A stretch of DNA of 62,921 nt from Bacteroidales bacterium (GCA_015060395.1 SUYP01000018.1:1-62921), one strand, 5' to 3'. Counted from the stretch's first letter, positions 44,579 through 54,015 are shown. Numbers and translations are program-made. Notes: a model not told the origin generated them from the letters alone.

Positions 44579-45046
44579 CTAGAACGGAAGATCGTCCTCG
44601 ACTGGAGAACTCATATCGTCTGCTGACGGCATCGGAGCGCCGGTCGGAGCTGAGTAGGCTCCTGCCGACTGAGCATAGTTATAACCCTGTGAAGGGGCTG
44701 GAGCCTGAGCTCCCATATAACCTGCTCCGCCTGCTACAGCACCGGCCGAATGATCCGGCTGAGCCGGATTTGCAGGCTCGATCCTCCAGGCTCTCACGTC
44801 GGTGTACCAGCGTCCGTTATATTCACGGCTACTGAGGTTGAAGGATATCTTCACCTTGTCACCGACCTGATATTTGTCGAGTTCCTTTACCTTGTCATCA
44901 CCCCAGACGTTCATACACACCTGAGACGGGAAATTTCCCTCCTGATATTCAAGGATGAACTCCTGCTTTGCCCAGGCACCTCTTGCGGATGTGCCGGTCT
45001 GGACATTGAGTTTACGGGCGATCCTGCCCTCAAGCTCCATTGCCAT
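44579..45046 (-). CDS. DUF3127 protein with SSB-like C-terminal tip
   Basis: This 155-residue protein has an N-terminal OB-fold-like DUF3127 domain (about 1-90, QEFILEYQEGNFPSQVCMNV, YQVGDKVKISFNLSSREY). It is followed by a Gly/Ala/Pro/Gln-rich flexible tail and ends in DDLPF. That layout copies single-stranded-DNA-binding protein, whose DDDIPF tip recruits repair and replication proteins. A nucleic-acid role is therefore an inference. Its ATG overlaps the FKBP stop by one base; MELEG at 45040 is an alternative start. Confidence 0.75.
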   Translation of the reverse strand: MAMELEGRIARKLNVQTGTSARGAWAKQEFILEYQEGNFPSQVCMNVWGDDKVKELDKYQVGDKVKISFNLSSREYNGRWYTDVRAWRIEPANPAQPDHSAGAVAGGAGYMGAQAPAPSQGYNYAQSAGAYSAPTGAPMPSADDMSSPVEDDLPF

Positions 45047-45801
45047 TACTTCTTGATCTCTTCCTTAGGAACGAACTTGCCTACCTTGAGAACCTCTACG
45101 TCGAATACGAGAACTGAGTTAGGCTCGATGGCACGGTTGCCTCTTTCGCCGTATGCAAGGTCAGCAGGGATGTAGAGAGTAGCCTTTCCGCCCTCGCCGA
45201 GGAGACCGAGACCCTCTGTCCAACCTCTGATCACGCGGTTAGCAACGAACATAGTAGAGTCGTTCTCATCGAATACTGTACCGTCAAGAAGAGTACCCTT
45301 GTAGTTTACCCATACTGTATCCTGTGGAGCTACCTTCTCAGCTGCACCCTCAGCCTCGATTGTATATTGAAGACCGCTTGCTGTAGTATCAACGTTCTCC
45401 TTGAGAGCGTTCTTTGCAAGGAATGCCTCACCCTCAGCGAGGTTCTTTGCTGCCTTGTAAGACTGTCTCTTTGAGATGAATCCGTTAAGGATACGCTGCA
45501 TCTCGTTAGGGTTGATCTTGAATGCCTCTCCGAAGTCAGGATCGTATGGTGAACCCTCAGCTGCGAGGAAGTCCTGCATACCCTTCTTGATCTCAGCCAT
45601 ATTAAGCTCATCGAGGTTCTCTGCGAAATTGCTTCCCTTGATGAATGAACCGAAGTTGATACCGATAAGGTAGCTTGCTGAGTCAACTTCAGCAGCTGTA
45701 GGGAGTTCTGCCTCTACCTCAACACCTGAAGATGCTGAATTGCAGGAAACTGCAAGTGCAGCTGCACAAGCTGCGATTGCGAAAAATTTGATTGCCTTCA
45801 T
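45046..45801 (-). CDS. FKBP-type peptidyl-prolyl isomerase lipoprotein
   Basis: This 251-residue protein has a lipoprotein signal ending AVSC, an N-terminal helical dimerisation region as in FkpA/Mip (about 35-130), then a FKBP domain (VWVNYKGTLLDGTVFDEND, VIRGWTEGLGLLGEGGKATL, YIPADLAYGERG). It should help fold periplasmic or outer-membrane proteins. The start at 45801 is chosen because it opens the signal peptide. A -7 box lies 46 nt upstream. Confidence 0.92.
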   Translation of the reverse strand: MKAIKFFAIAACAAALAVSCNSASSGVEVEAELPTAAEVDSASYLIGINFGSFIKGSNFAENLDELNMAEIKKGMQDFLAAEGSPYDPDFGEAFKINPNEMQRILNGFISKRQSYKAAKNLAEGEAFLAKNALKENVDTTASGLQYTIEAEGAAEKVAPQDTVWVNYKGTLLDGTVFDENDSTMFVANRVIRGWTEGLGLLGEGGKATLYIPADLAYGERGNRAIEPNSVLVFDVEVLKVGKFVPKEEIKK

Positions 45802-45846
45802 TGTCTTTAAATTTATTTGTTTGTTAATAATTGCCAATACAACCTG

Positions 45847-45854
45847 CAAAGGTA
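45847..45854 (-). promoter_or_regulatory. -7 box of the FKBP-DUF3127 unit
   Basis: TACCTTTG on the minus strand fits TAnnTTTG. No -33 TTTG is visible. The remaining spacer to 46008 is AT-rich and is the upstream region of recQ, with no clear consensus. Confidence 0.5.
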
Positions 45855-46008
45855 ATGATTTTTTGGAGACTCCCACATTTTTATTGCATCAATGACACCT
45901 ATATATTAAGCAATCGGTTGAAATCAGCCCCTTAATGCTGATTGCCGGCAAAAAAGTTTTGAATTTCCAATAAAAAGTTTATAATTTTATAATCAAATTT
46001 TTCGGCTT

Positions 46009-48210
46009 ATGTCAACTGATTCTGCAATGTTACACGCCAAATTGAAGGAATTCTTCGGTTTTGACTCCTTCAAATCTGACCAGGAGCGCATCATAAGACA
46101 TCTTGTGGATGGCAACAATGCCTTCGTACTTATGCCAACAGGCGGAGGAAAGTCAATGTGCTATCAGCTTCCTGCGCTTGTGATGGAGGGAACTGCCATA
46201 GTCATCTCTCCGTTGATTGCGCTTATGAAGAATCAGGTGGACGCCATCCGAGGCTTTGTCGCCGGAAACGACGGTATCGCCCACTTCCTGAACTCGTCCT
46301 TGAACAAGGCACAGATCACAGAAGTGAAGAACGACCTTATGTCAGGAGCGACCAAGCTGCTGTACGTGGCTCCCGAATCGCTTACGAAAGCCGAGAATGT
46401 GGCGATGCTGAAAGAGATCAAGATATCCTTCTATGCAGTTGACGAGGCGCACTGTATCTCCGAGTGGGGCCACGACTTCAGGCCGGAATACCGGCGCATA
46501 CGCGCGATCATCGAAGAAATCGGACTCGCTCCTATCATCGCACTCACGGCGACGGCCACCCCAAAGGTCCAGAGCGACATCATCAAGAATCTCGGAATGA
46601 CCGACGCAACTGTATTCAAGTCGTCATTCAACCGTCCGAACCTCTACTACGAAATAAGGGACAAGTCCGACCCGAAGAGGGATATAATCAAATATATCAG
46701 ACAGAATCCGGGCAAGTCCGGCATCATATACTGCCTCAGCAGAAAGAAGGTGGAAGAGCTGGCAGAACTGCTGAATATCAACGGGATAAAGGCTGCGCCG
46801 TATCACGCGGGGCTCGATGCAAAGACAAGAGCGGAGAATCAGGACAAGTTCCTGATGGAGGAGATCGACGTGATAGTGGCCACGATAGCCTTCGGAATGG
46901 GCATCGACAAGCCTGACGTGCGTTTCGTGATCCACTACGATATCCCGAAGAGCATCGAAGGATATTATCAGGAGACCGGACGCGCCGGACGAGACGGCAA
47001 GGAAGGCCAGTGCATCACGTTCTACAGCTACAAGGACATACAGAAGCTGGAGAAATTTATGCAGGGCAAGCCTGTCGCAGAACAGGAGATCGGCAAGCAG
47101 CTCCTTATGGAGACCGTCGCATACGCCGAGTCCAATTCCTGCCGCAGGAAGCTATTGCTCAATTACTTCGGAGAGGATTATCATATCGAGAACTGCGGTG
47201 CCTGCGACAACTGTCTGCATCCGAAAAGGCAGTTTGACGGCCGAGAGGAAATGGCTATGGTCATCGAACTGATCCAGACATTGCCTGAGCATTTCAAGAT
47301 AGAGCATCTTGCCAACATACTGGCAGGAGAAATGAACTCCATCATCAAGTCATATAAGCACGACAAGCTGGAACTGTTCGGAGCCGGCAAGGATCATTCT
47401 GCCAGATTCTGGTGCGCCGTCATCCATCAGGGAATGGTTCTGCACCTCCTTCACAAGGACATAGAATCTTACGGTCTCATATCGGTTACCGGAAAGGGAA
47501 TCGAATTCTATGAGAATCCGTACGAGCTTATGCTTACCGAAGACAGGGAGTTCGCCGAGGGCGAAGACGACGATGACGATGTTCCAGGAGGAGCTGCCGC
47601 AAGAGGCGGCGGTGGCGGGGATTCACAGCTGCTGGCTATGCTGAAAGAGCTCCGAAAGGATGTAGCGAAGAAGAAGAGGCTTCAGCCTTGGGTGATTTTC
47701 GGAGACCCTTCCCTCGAAGATATGTCTATAATGTACCCGATGTCATACGACGAGCTGAAGAACTGCCAGGGAGTGGGAGAAGGAAAGGCGAGGAAATTCG
47801 GAAAGGAATTCATCGAACTCATCGCCAAGTATGTGGAAGAGAACGACATAGAGCGTCCTGACGACTTCGTGATGAAGTCCATCGTGAACAAATCGGTCAA
47901 TAAGGTATTCATCATACAGAGCATCGACAGAAGGCTTCCTCTCGAGGATATCGCCGATGCGAAGGGTATGGATATGGAAGAACTGCTGGATGAGATAGAG
48001 GCCATCGTTTTTTCAGGAACCAAGCTCAAGCTTGATTATTACATCGAGCAGGCGCTTGACGATGATGTAGTGGATGAAATATATGACTATTTCCACGATG
48101 AAGCGGAGTCAGACTCCCTGGAGGATGCTATGGCAGATCTAGGTTCGGATTACGACGAGCTTGAAGTCCGACTGGTACGAATCAAATTCCTCTGCGAGGT
48201 AGCGAACTGA
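46009..48210 (+). CDS. recQ: ATP-dependent DNA helicase RecQ
   Basis: This is a 733-residue 3'-5' helicase. Walker A is MPTGGGKSMCYQLP, the DExH box VDEAHCISEWGHDFRPEY, and motif VI QETGRAGRDG. The zinc-binding cysteines lie in CRRKLLLNYFG and CGACDNC, followed by a winged-helix RQC domain and an HRDC-like domain (about 545-620). An acidic linker (EGEDDDDDVPGG) separates the last two. A further ~110 residues at the C-terminus are acidic and helical. Its stop codon abuts that of miaA with no gap. Confidence 0.95.
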   Translation: MSTDSAMLHAKLKEFFGFDSFKSDQERIIRHLVDGNNAFVLMPTGGGKSMCYQLPALVMEGTAIVISPLIALMKNQVDAIRGFVAGNDGIAHFLNSSLNKAQITEVKNDLMSGATKLLYVAPESLTKAENVAMLKEIKISFYAVDEAHCISEWGHDFRPEYRRIRAIIEEIGLAPIIALTATATPKVQSDIIKNLGMTDATVFKSSFNRPNLYYEIRDKSDPKRDIIKYIRQNPGKSGIIYCLSRKKVEELAELLNINGIKAAPYHAGLDAKTRAENQDKFLMEEIDVIVATIAFGMGIDKPDVRFVIHYDIPKSIEGYYQETGRAGRDGKEGQCITFYSYKDIQKLEKFMQGKPVAEQEIGKQLLMETVAYAESNSCRRKLLLNYFGEDYHIENCGACDNCLHPKRQFDGREEMAMVIELIQTLPEHFKIEHLANILAGEMNSIIKSYKHDKLELFGAGKDHSARFWCAVIHQGMVLHLLHKDIESYGLISVTGKGIEFYENPYELMLTEDREFAEGEDDDDDVPGGAAARGGGGGDSQLLAMLKELRKDVAKKKRLQPWVIFGDPSLEDMSIMYPMSYDELKNCQGVGEGKARKFGKEFIELIAKYVEENDIERPDDFVMKSIVNKSVNKVFIIQSIDRRLPLEDIADAKGMDMEELLDEIEAIVFSGTKLKLDYYIEQALDDDVVDEIYDYFHDEAESDSLEDAMADLGSDYDELEVRLVRIKFLCEVAN

Positions 48211-49140
48211 TCATAGTTCGATCCACTTTATATCCCTGTCACGTCCCCAATAGGACAGCTGACGCTTTGCATAGTGGCGTGTGTTGCGCTGTATAAGTTC
48301 TATCGCGCGGTCAAGAGAGGTCACTGGTCCGTCTCCCGGAACGGTCGGCCCCCAGCCTTCTGCCGTCACAAGTCCTGCCTCATAATCGAACCAATCGAAT
48401 ATTTCCTTATACCCGACAGTCTTTAGCGCCGCCAGGTCGCGATACTGCGTCAATGAGCTCACCTCCTCCACCAGGCCGTCATCTATCATCTGCACGACAC
48501 GGCGGTTGATACGGTCATAAAGCACGTCACGGGGCCTTGTAAGACCGATCTTCTCTATTTCGAAATCGCGCTTTTTCCGCGAAGATGTCTTGAAGGAAGA
48601 GAATGGCTTCCCGGTCATAAGGCAGACCTCGAGGGCTCTGACGACTCTCTGCCCGTTGGCGATATCGATGGTGGCATAGCTTTCAGGGTCCAATGCCTTC
48701 AGTTCCAGCCGCAACGCCTCCACACCTTCATTCTGAAGACGCGCTGTCAGCTCCGAGCGCAGCTGAAGGTCAGCGGAAGGGAAATCATCCAGACCATTGA
48801 CAAGAGCATCAACATAGAATCCAGACCCTCCCGCCATAACCAGGGTATCGTGTCCTTCTTCGAAAAGACGGTTTATCAGATCAAGGGCCTCGACTTCATA
48901 TCGACCAGCGGTATATAACTCCTTAACCGTGTGGGAATGAATGAAATAATGCTTCACTGCCGCGAGCTGGGAAGCATCAGGAACAGCCGTTCCTATCGAC
49001 ATTTCCTTATAAATCTGCCGCGAGTCGCAGGAAATCACCGGCGAGCCATAATTGAGCGCAAGCTCGATGCTGTAGTCGGTCTTGCCTACAGCCGTCGGGC
49101 CCAGAACTATCAACAGACGCTTTCCCATAACTCTCGACAT
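48211..49140 (-). CDS. miaA: tRNA dimethylallyltransferase
   Basis: This 309-residue enzyme adds the isopentenyl group to A37 of tRNAs reading UNN codons. The P-loop is LGPTAVGKTDYS, followed by the DSRQIYKEMSIGTAVP motif with the catalytic aspartate and VMAGGSGFYVDAL. An ATG at 49128 is another possible start. It converges on recQ with zero bases between stop codons, so neither gene has room for its own terminator there. Confidence 0.95.
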   Translation of the reverse strand: MSRVMGKRLLIVLGPTAVGKTDYSIELALNYGSPVISCDSRQIYKEMSIGTAVPDASQLAAVKHYFIHSHTVKELYTAGRYEVEALDLINRLFEEGHDTLVMAGGSGFYVDALVNGLDDFPSADLQLRSELTARLQNEGVEALRLELKALDPESYATIDIANGQRVVRALEVCLMTGKPFSSFKTSSRKKRDFEIEKIGLTRPRDVLYDRINRRVVQMIDDGLVEEVSSLTQYRDLAALKTVGYKEIFDWFDYEAGLVTAEGWGPTVPGDGPVTSLDRAIELIQRNTRHYAKRQLSYWGRDRDIKWIEL

Positions 49141-49155
49141 ATCAGACGATTACAT

Positions 49156-49184
49156 AAAACGCCTGCTGTAAGGACGCAGCAGGC
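49156..49184 (-). terminator. terminator with GCCTGCTG stem
   Basis: On the minus strand GCCTGCTG / CAGCAGGC (8 bp, 8-nt loop) is followed by GTTTTATG. It serves the acidic-tailed gene upstream. The stem is the same as in the hairpins at 10671 and 55300. Confidence 0.8.
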
Positions 49185-49226
49185 ATATCATATAACTAAA
49201 AGATAATCAATTAATTAAGCGGCAGA

Positions 49227-49760
49227 CTACTCGTCATCATCGTCGTAGATTTCCTCTGTCTCATCATCAGCCTCCTCATCCACGTCGATATCATCATCTT
49301 CGAAGTCATCATCATCAGGATCCTTCTTCTTGTCGTCAGGAAGATCTTCAAAAGCGACATAACCGTTCTCGAATTCGATCGGATTTGGACCCTTGGTCTC
49401 CACCAGAAGCGGATAGATGACGTTCCTGCGTTCTTCAGCCACTCCCTCAAATGTAACGATCACACTCTTTACGTTGGTGGTGTCATAGAAATATATGAAC
49501 TTGTCCTCCCCTCTCTTGTGGCACTGCTCTGCGGTGACGTGATCGATGGTTCCGAAGCCGAAATCGGTGAATACACTGTACCTCGCAGCCACTTCCCCAT
49601 CCTTGTCAAAGGCTTTGAAAAGCACCACCTGGTCCTGAGGGAAATCCATATCTGCCCTCATCTGTTTATGGAAGCTGTACAATGAGGCACTTCCCTTGAC
49701 CTCATAAACTCTTGCAAATCCCTTTATACCCGGGAGTGATACTCTATATTTCAGAATCAT
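49227..49760 (-). CDS. pRiA4b ORF-3-like protein with acidic tail
   Basis: This 177-residue protein has a domain (about 1-125) resembling the plasmid pRiA4b ORF-3/TnpR-like family: ILKYRVSLPGIKGFARVYEV, then DFPQDQVVLFKAFD. The last ~45 residues are almost all Asp and Glu. Homologues occur as chromosomal genes in many Bacteroidota with no known function; a true transposon link is not supported here. It may be followed by miaA on the same transcript, though a hairpin separates them. Confidence 0.6.
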   Translation of the reverse strand: MILKYRVSLPGIKGFARVYEVKGSASLYSFHKQMRADMDFPQDQVVLFKAFDKDGEVAARYSVFTDFGFGTIDHVTAEQCHKRGEDKFIYFYDTTNVKSVIVTFEGVAEERRNVIYPLLVETKGPNPIEFENGYVAFEDLPDDKKKDPDDDDFEDDDIDVDEEADDETEEIYDDDDE

Positions 49761-49929
49761 AGTCAGTTAGAATTGAATATTGCATAAAAAGGCCTCCACG
49801 TTACGCGGAAGCGAAGCCAAAGTTAATAAAATTTTCTTTCCGCAAGCATAAAAAAATGACATAAAGATCAAGACGCAAAGAAAGTTGAACAAATGTTCCG
49901 GATTGTTTCATTTTTCTGTGAAAAATCAC

Positions 49930-49937
49930 TATTTTTG
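49930..49937 (+). promoter_or_regulatory. -7 box upstream of the YigZ-pyrBI genes
   Basis: TATTTTTG fits TAnnTTTG and ends only 9 nt before the ATG at 49947. The transcript would have a leader of a few bases at most. Confidence 0.5.
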
Positions 49938-49946
49938 GTTTTCGCT

Positions 49947-50561
49947 ATGGACACTGCACAGATCCAGGATTCTTACAAAAGCATTGCAGCCGAATCTAAG
50001 GGGCTGTTCAAGGACAATGGAAGCCGATTCATTGCCCACGCTTATCCCGTTGAAACTGAAGAAGAAGTAAAGGAGATCGTCGCTGCACTGAAGAAGGAAT
50101 ACTACGATGCAAGGCATCACGTCTATGCCTACCGCCTCGGATACAAAGGCGACAAGTTCCGCGCTAACGATGACGGAGAGCCATCAGGTTCATCTGGAAG
50201 GCCGGTGCTCGGACAGATCGATTCTTTCGGACTGAGCGATATCCTCGTGGTGGTGGTGAGATATTTCGGAGGCATAAAGCTGGGCATTCCGGGACTGATA
50301 CGAGCATACAAGACATCTACGGCCGATGCCCTGGAGAATGCACAGATCGTGGAAAAGATAGCCTCGAAGATGTACCGGGTGCATTTCGGATATCTCAATA
50401 TGAACGGGGTGATGAAGGTTATGAAGGATATGGGACTTGAGCAGAAGAACCAGAAGTTCGATATGGAATGCAGCCTGGACACAAGCGTGAGGCTGTCACT
50501 GGTGGACTCATTCCTGGAAAGAATGAGCGACGTGGAAGGATGTAATATTGAAGAAATATAA
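49947..50561 (+). CDS. YigZ/IMPACT family protein
   Basis: This 204-residue protein of the UPF0029/YigZ family has the signature [17 protein letters not shown] followed by [20 protein letters not shown] and a C-terminal DUF1949-like ferredoxin fold. The eukaryotic relative IMPACT inhibits the kinase GCN2; the bacterial role is unclear. The start at 49947 (MDTAQIQD) is chosen from family length, although an upstream codon at 49893 is in frame. The stop lies 4 nt before pyrB. Confidence 0.88.
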   Translation: MDTAQIQDSYKSIAAESKGLFKDNGSRFIAHAYPVETEEEVKEIVAALKKEYYDARHHVYAYRLGYKGDKFRANDDGEPSGSSGRPVLGQIDSFGLSDILVVVVRYFGGIKLGIPGLIRAYKTSTADALENAQIVEKIASKMYRVHFGYLNMNGVMKVMKDMGLEQKNQKFDMECSLDTSVRLSLVDSFLERMSDVEGCNIEEI

Positions 50562-50565
50562 ATAT

Positions 50566-51474
50566 ATGAGCAGGAAAAGTTTGATTTCAATCCGTGACTT
50601 CAGCAAGGAGGAAATACTCCACGTGCTGGAGACTGCAAGGGAGTTCGAACAGAACAAGGTGCAGAACTTCCTTGAGGGCAAGGTTATCGCCAGTCTCTTC
50701 TTCGAGCCTTCGACAAGGACGAGACTCAGTTTTGAGACGGCCATCAATCGTCTGGGTGCCAAGGTGATAGGATTCTCTGATGCCAGCAATACGAGTCAGA
50801 GCAAGGGAGAGACCTTGAAAGACACCATAAAGATGGTTTCCAATTATGTGGATATGATCGTAATGAGGCATCCTCTGGAAGGCAGTTCCAGATATGCTTC
50901 GGAAGTAGCGTCTGTTCCGGTTGTGAATGCCGGCGACGGAGCCAACCAGCATCCTTCGCAGACGCTTCTCGACCTGTATTCCATCCTCCAGACACAGGGT
51001 ACTCTGGAAGGCCTGACCATCAATATGGTAGGTGACCTGAAATACGGCCGAACCACTCACTCTCTCTTGCAGGCGATGTCTCATTTCAACCCGAAATTCA
51101 TCTTCACAGCTCCCGAAGAGCTGAAGATGCCGAAGGAATACAAGGATTTCCTCGACAGCAGGGGCATCGAATATATCGAGACGACATCCCTCAACGAACA
51201 TCTCAATGACTGCGATATCCTCTATATGACGAGAGTACAGCAGGAAAGATTCACCGACCTTATGGAATATGAGAGGGTGAAGGACGTATATACACTCAAT
51301 GCATCGATGCTTGGGGAAGTCAGGAGAAATATGAAGATCCTGCATCCGCTCCCACGTGTCACCGAAATCGCTCAGGACGTGGATGACACGCCGTATGCAT
51401 ATTATTTCAAGCAGGCTGAGAACGGACTCTATGTGCGTATGGCCATAATTTCTTACCTGCTCGGATATCGTTAA
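50566..51474 (+). CDS. pyrB: aspartate carbamoyltransferase catalytic subunit
   Basis: This 302-residue enzyme makes carbamoyl-aspartate in pyrimidine synthesis. Carbamoyl-phosphate binding is shown by [13 protein letters not shown] near residue 50, aspartate binding by the later motifs, and HPLPRV marks the C-terminal domain. The ATG at 50566 (MSRKSL) is preferred over a TTG inside the preceding gene. It is separated from the regulatory subunit pyrI by 41 nt that contain an R1 repeat. Confidence 0.95.
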   Translation: MSRKSLISIRDFSKEEILHVLETAREFEQNKVQNFLEGKVIASLFFEPSTRTRLSFETAINRLGAKVIGFSDASNTSQSKGETLKDTIKMVSNYVDMIVMRHPLEGSSRYASEVASVPVVNAGDGANQHPSQTLLDLYSILQTQGTLEGLTINMVGDLKYGRTTHSLLQAMSHFNPKFIFTAPEELKMPKEYKDFLDSRGIEYIETTSLNEHLNDCDILYMTRVQQERFTDLMEYERVKDVYTLNASMLGEVRRNMKILHPLPRVTEIAQDVDDTPYAYYFKQAENGLYVRMAIISYLLGYR

Positions 51475-51476
51475 AC

Positions 51477-51505
51477 AGATCTCTCGACTTCGCTCGAGAT
51501 GACAG
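51477..51505 (+). repeat. R1 repeat between pyrB and pyrI
   Basis: It reads AGATCTCTCGACTTCGCTCG, then AGATGACAG. The core TCTCGA / TCGAGA pairs perfectly around CTTCGC. It fills the pyrB-pyrI gap and ends 10 nt before the pyrI start. Confidence 0.7.
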
Positions 51506-51515
51506 ACAAAGAATT

Positions 51516-51968
51516 ATGACAAGGAAAGAATTAGTAGTAAGCGCACTGGAGAATGGTACCGTTCTGGACCATATACCCGCTGAAAATGTATATAAGGCTC
51601 TGGACATCCTGAACCTCAAAGGTATCGAAAACCAGATCACAATCGGCATCAACCTCACAAGCAAGTTCTTCGGAAAGAAGGGCATCATCAAGATCGCCGA
51701 CAAGTTCTTCGAGGACGAGGAGCTCAACAAACTGGCCCTCATAGCCCCTAAGGCTACGGTCAACGTGATCCGTGACTTCAAGGTTGTGGAGAAGAAGAAG
51801 CTCGTTATGCCGGAAGAGATCCACGGAATAGCAAAATGCCGCAATCCGAAATGCGTCACGAACCACCAGCCTATCAGCACCTGGTTCAAGACAATCGAGG
51901 AAGGTAATGAAATTTCACTTTTATGTCATTATTGCGAAAAAATTACCGACTCAAAACATATTTTTTAA
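51516..51968 (+). CDS. pyrI: aspartate carbamoyltransferase regulatory subunit
   Basis: This 150-residue allosteric partner of PyrB binds ATP and CTP. The N-terminal nucleotide domain starts VSALENGTVLDHIPAENV. The C-terminal zinc domain has four cysteines in CRNPKCVTNHQ and CHYCEK, which hold the contact with the catalytic chain. Together with PyrB this gives the E. coli-like c6r6 holoenzyme rather than a lone catalytic trimer. Confidence 0.95.
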   Translation: MTRKELVVSALENGTVLDHIPAENVYKALDILNLKGIENQITIGINLTSKFFGKKGIIKIADKFFEDEELNKLALIAPKATVNVIRDFKVVEKKKLVMPEEIHGIAKCRNPKCVTNHQPISTWFKTIEEGNEISLLCHYCEKITDSKHIF

Positions 51969-51978
51969 ATTAAATCAT

Positions 51979-51986
51979 TATCTTTA
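51979..51986 (+). promoter_or_regulatory. near-consensus -7 box before serC
   Basis: TATCTTTA differs from TAnnTTTG at the last base and lies 45 nt before the serC ATG. The 62-nt spacer is very AT-rich. Confidence 0.35.
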
Positions 51987-52030
51987 ACGCGATTTAGATT
52001 ACAAATTTTAATTAACCACATAAAACAACA

Positions 52031-53104
52031 ATGAAAACAGTTCACAATTTCAATGCAGGCCCTTGCGCCTTGCCACAGCAGGCTGTCGATAAGGCTATCG
52101 AAGCTCTGAAGGATTTTGCCGGAACAGGTATGCCGGTAATCTGCGTATCACACAGAAGCAAGGAATGGAGTGCAGTAATGGACGAGTGCCGCGCACTCTG
52201 GAAGGAGCTCCTCAATATTCCTGATACACACGAAGTGCTTTTCCTCGGTGGTGGAGCAAGTATGGGTTTCCTCTATGTAGCTATGAACTTCCTTGAGAAC
52301 AAGGCTGGTTATCTTGAGACAGGAGTATGGGCAAAGAAGGCTCTCAAAGAAGCAAAGGGTCTCGGCAACGCATACGCTGTAGCATCATCTGCCGAAACTG
52401 TATTCAATTATATTCCAAAGGGTTACGAAATCCCTGCCGATCTCGACTATTTCCATATCACGACCAACAACACAATTTATGGAACAGAGATTCACGAGGA
52501 CATCGACTGCCCTGTTCCGCTCATCGCAGATATGTCATCTGACATCCTCAGCCGTCCTGTTGACGTAAGCAAGTATGCTATGATCTACGGTGGTGCCCAG
52601 AAGAACGTAGGTCCTGCCGGCGTGACTTTCTTCATCGTAAAGAAGGATCTTCTCGGAAAGGTAAGCCGCTATATCCCTACTATGCTCAACCTTCAGACTC
52701 ACATCGACGGAGGTTCGATGTTCAACACTCCTCCAGTATTCCCTATCTTCGTGATGACAGAGACCCTCAAGTGGGTGAAGGAACTCGGTGGAGTAGAGAC
52801 TATCTACAAGATCAACAAGGAGAAGGCTGCCATCCTTTATGACGAAATCGACCGCAACTCACTCTTCACAGGAACTGCTGCCAAGGAAGACCGCTCGATT
52901 ATGAACGTATGCTTCGTTATGGCTCCTGGCTATGAGGATCTCCAGGACGAGTTTATGAACTTCGCAAAGGAGAGAGGTATGGTCGGCATCAAGGGTCACA
53001 GGTCTGTCGGAGGTTTCCGTGCATCCATCTATAATGCCTGCCCTGTAGAGAGCGTTAAGGCTCTTGTAGAGTGTATGAAGGAATTTGAAGCATTGAAGAA
53101 ATAA
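52031..53104 (+). CDS. serC: phosphoserine aminotransferase
   Basis: This 357-residue PLP enzyme makes phosphoserine, the second step of serine synthesis. It starts with the family hallmark [11 protein letters not shown]. The PLP lysine is in [13 protein letters not shown] near residue 195. A C-terminal [16 protein letters not shown] motif binds substrate. Codon use is strongly biased compared with neighbours, as expected for a highly expressed gene. Its stop overlaps the ATG of serA by one base. Confidence 0.96.
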   Translation: MKTVHNFNAGPCALPQQAVDKAIEALKDFAGTGMPVICVSHRSKEWSAVMDECRALWKELLNIPDTHEVLFLGGGASMGFLYVAMNFLENKAGYLETGVWAKKALKEAKGLGNAYAVASSAETVFNYIPKGYEIPADLDYFHITTNNTIYGTEIHEDIDCPVPLIADMSSDILSRPVDVSKYAMIYGGAQKNVGPAGVTFFIVKKDLLGKVSRYIPTMLNLQTHIDGGSMFNTPPVFPIFVMTETLKWVKELGGVETIYKINKEKAAILYDEIDRNSLFTGTAAKEDRSIMNVCFVMAPGYEDLQDEFMNFAKERGMVGIKGHRSVGGFRASIYNACPVESVKALVECMKEFEALKK

Positions 53105-54015
53105 TGAAAGTACTCGTTGCAACAGAGAAGCCATTCGCAGCGGCGGCTGTGAACGGCATCAGAGAAATCGTCGAGGGAGCAGGTCACGAACTTGCACTCC
53201 TTGAGAAATATACAGAAAAGGAGCAGCTTCTTGCTGCTGTGGCTGACGCTGACGCACTCATAGTACGTTCAGACAAGGTCACTGCTGACGTTGTAGCGGC
53301 TGCAAAGCAGCTTAAGATCGTCGTTCGTGCCGGTGCCGGTTACGACAATCTCGATCTTCCATCCTGCACAGAGCGCGGCATCGTGGCTATGAACACTCCT
53401 GGCCAGAACTCCAATGCAGTTGCAGAGCTTGCTCTCGGCCTGATGATCTATATGTCACGCAACCAGTTCACTCCTGGCACAGGCTGCGAACTTAGTGGCA
53501 AGACCATCGGTATCCAGGGTTTCGGCAACATCGGACAGCTCGTGGCAAAGAAGGCTGCAGGCCTCGGAATGAATGTCCTCGTTCTTGCTCCTCAGCCAGC
53601 TGAGAAGCATCAGGGCTGGAACACGGTTCCTACGATCGAAGAACTCTACACCAAGTGTAACTTCGTATCTGTCAACATCCCTGCAACTCCAGAGACAAAG
53701 GGTATGATCGGTTATGACCTCCTTTCAAAGATGCCAAAGGGCGGCTGCCTCATCAACACAGCCCGCAAGGAGATCATCTGCGAGGAAGGTCTCGACAAGG
53801 CACTCGCTGAGAGAGCTGACCTCAAGTATGCTACCGACATCGCTCCTGTTGCATACGCAGAGCTCAAGGAGAAATATGCAAAGCAGATCTTCGCGACTCC
53901 GAAGAAGCAGGGTGCAGAGACAGCTGAGGCTAACATCAACGCGGGTCTCGCGGCTGCCAGCCAGATCGTAGGTTACTTTGCGACAGGATGTACAAAATTC
54001 CAGGTAAACAAATAG
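53104..54015 (+). CDS. serA: D-3-phosphoglycerate dehydrogenase, short type lacking the ACT domain
   Basis: This 303-residue NAD-dependent enzyme catalyses the first step of serine synthesis. The Rossmann motif is GIQGFGNIGQLVAKK. Arg in INTARKEII and the catalytic acid region follow. Where most 2-hydroxyacid dehydrogenases have TPHxG with the catalytic histidine, this protein has ATPKKQGAET, so lysine replaces histidine. It matches the lysine-type short PGDH class described in Entamoeba and bacteria, as I recall it. No ACT or ASB domain means serine feedback is not expected by the usual route. Confidence 0.93.
   Translation: MKVLVATEKPFAAAAVNGIREIVEGAGHELALLEKYTEKEQLLAAVADADALIVRSDKVTADVVAAAKQLKIVVRAGAGYDNLDLPSCTERGIVAMNTPGQNSNAVAELALGLMIYMSRNQFTPGTGCELSGKTIGIQGFGNIGQLVAKKAAGLGMNVLVLAPQPAEKHQGWNTVPTIEELYTKCNFVSVNIPATPETKGMIGYDLLSKMPKGGCLINTARKEIICEEGLDKALAERADLKYATDIAPVAYAELKEKYAKQIFATPKKQGAETAEANINAGLAAASQIVGYFATGCTKFQVNK

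Noticed and set aside
49227..49760. Transposon-borne gene because of similarity to pRiA4b ORF-3/TnpR-like proteins
   Set aside because: No mobile-element ends or transposase are nearby, and such genes are commonly chromosomal in this phylum.
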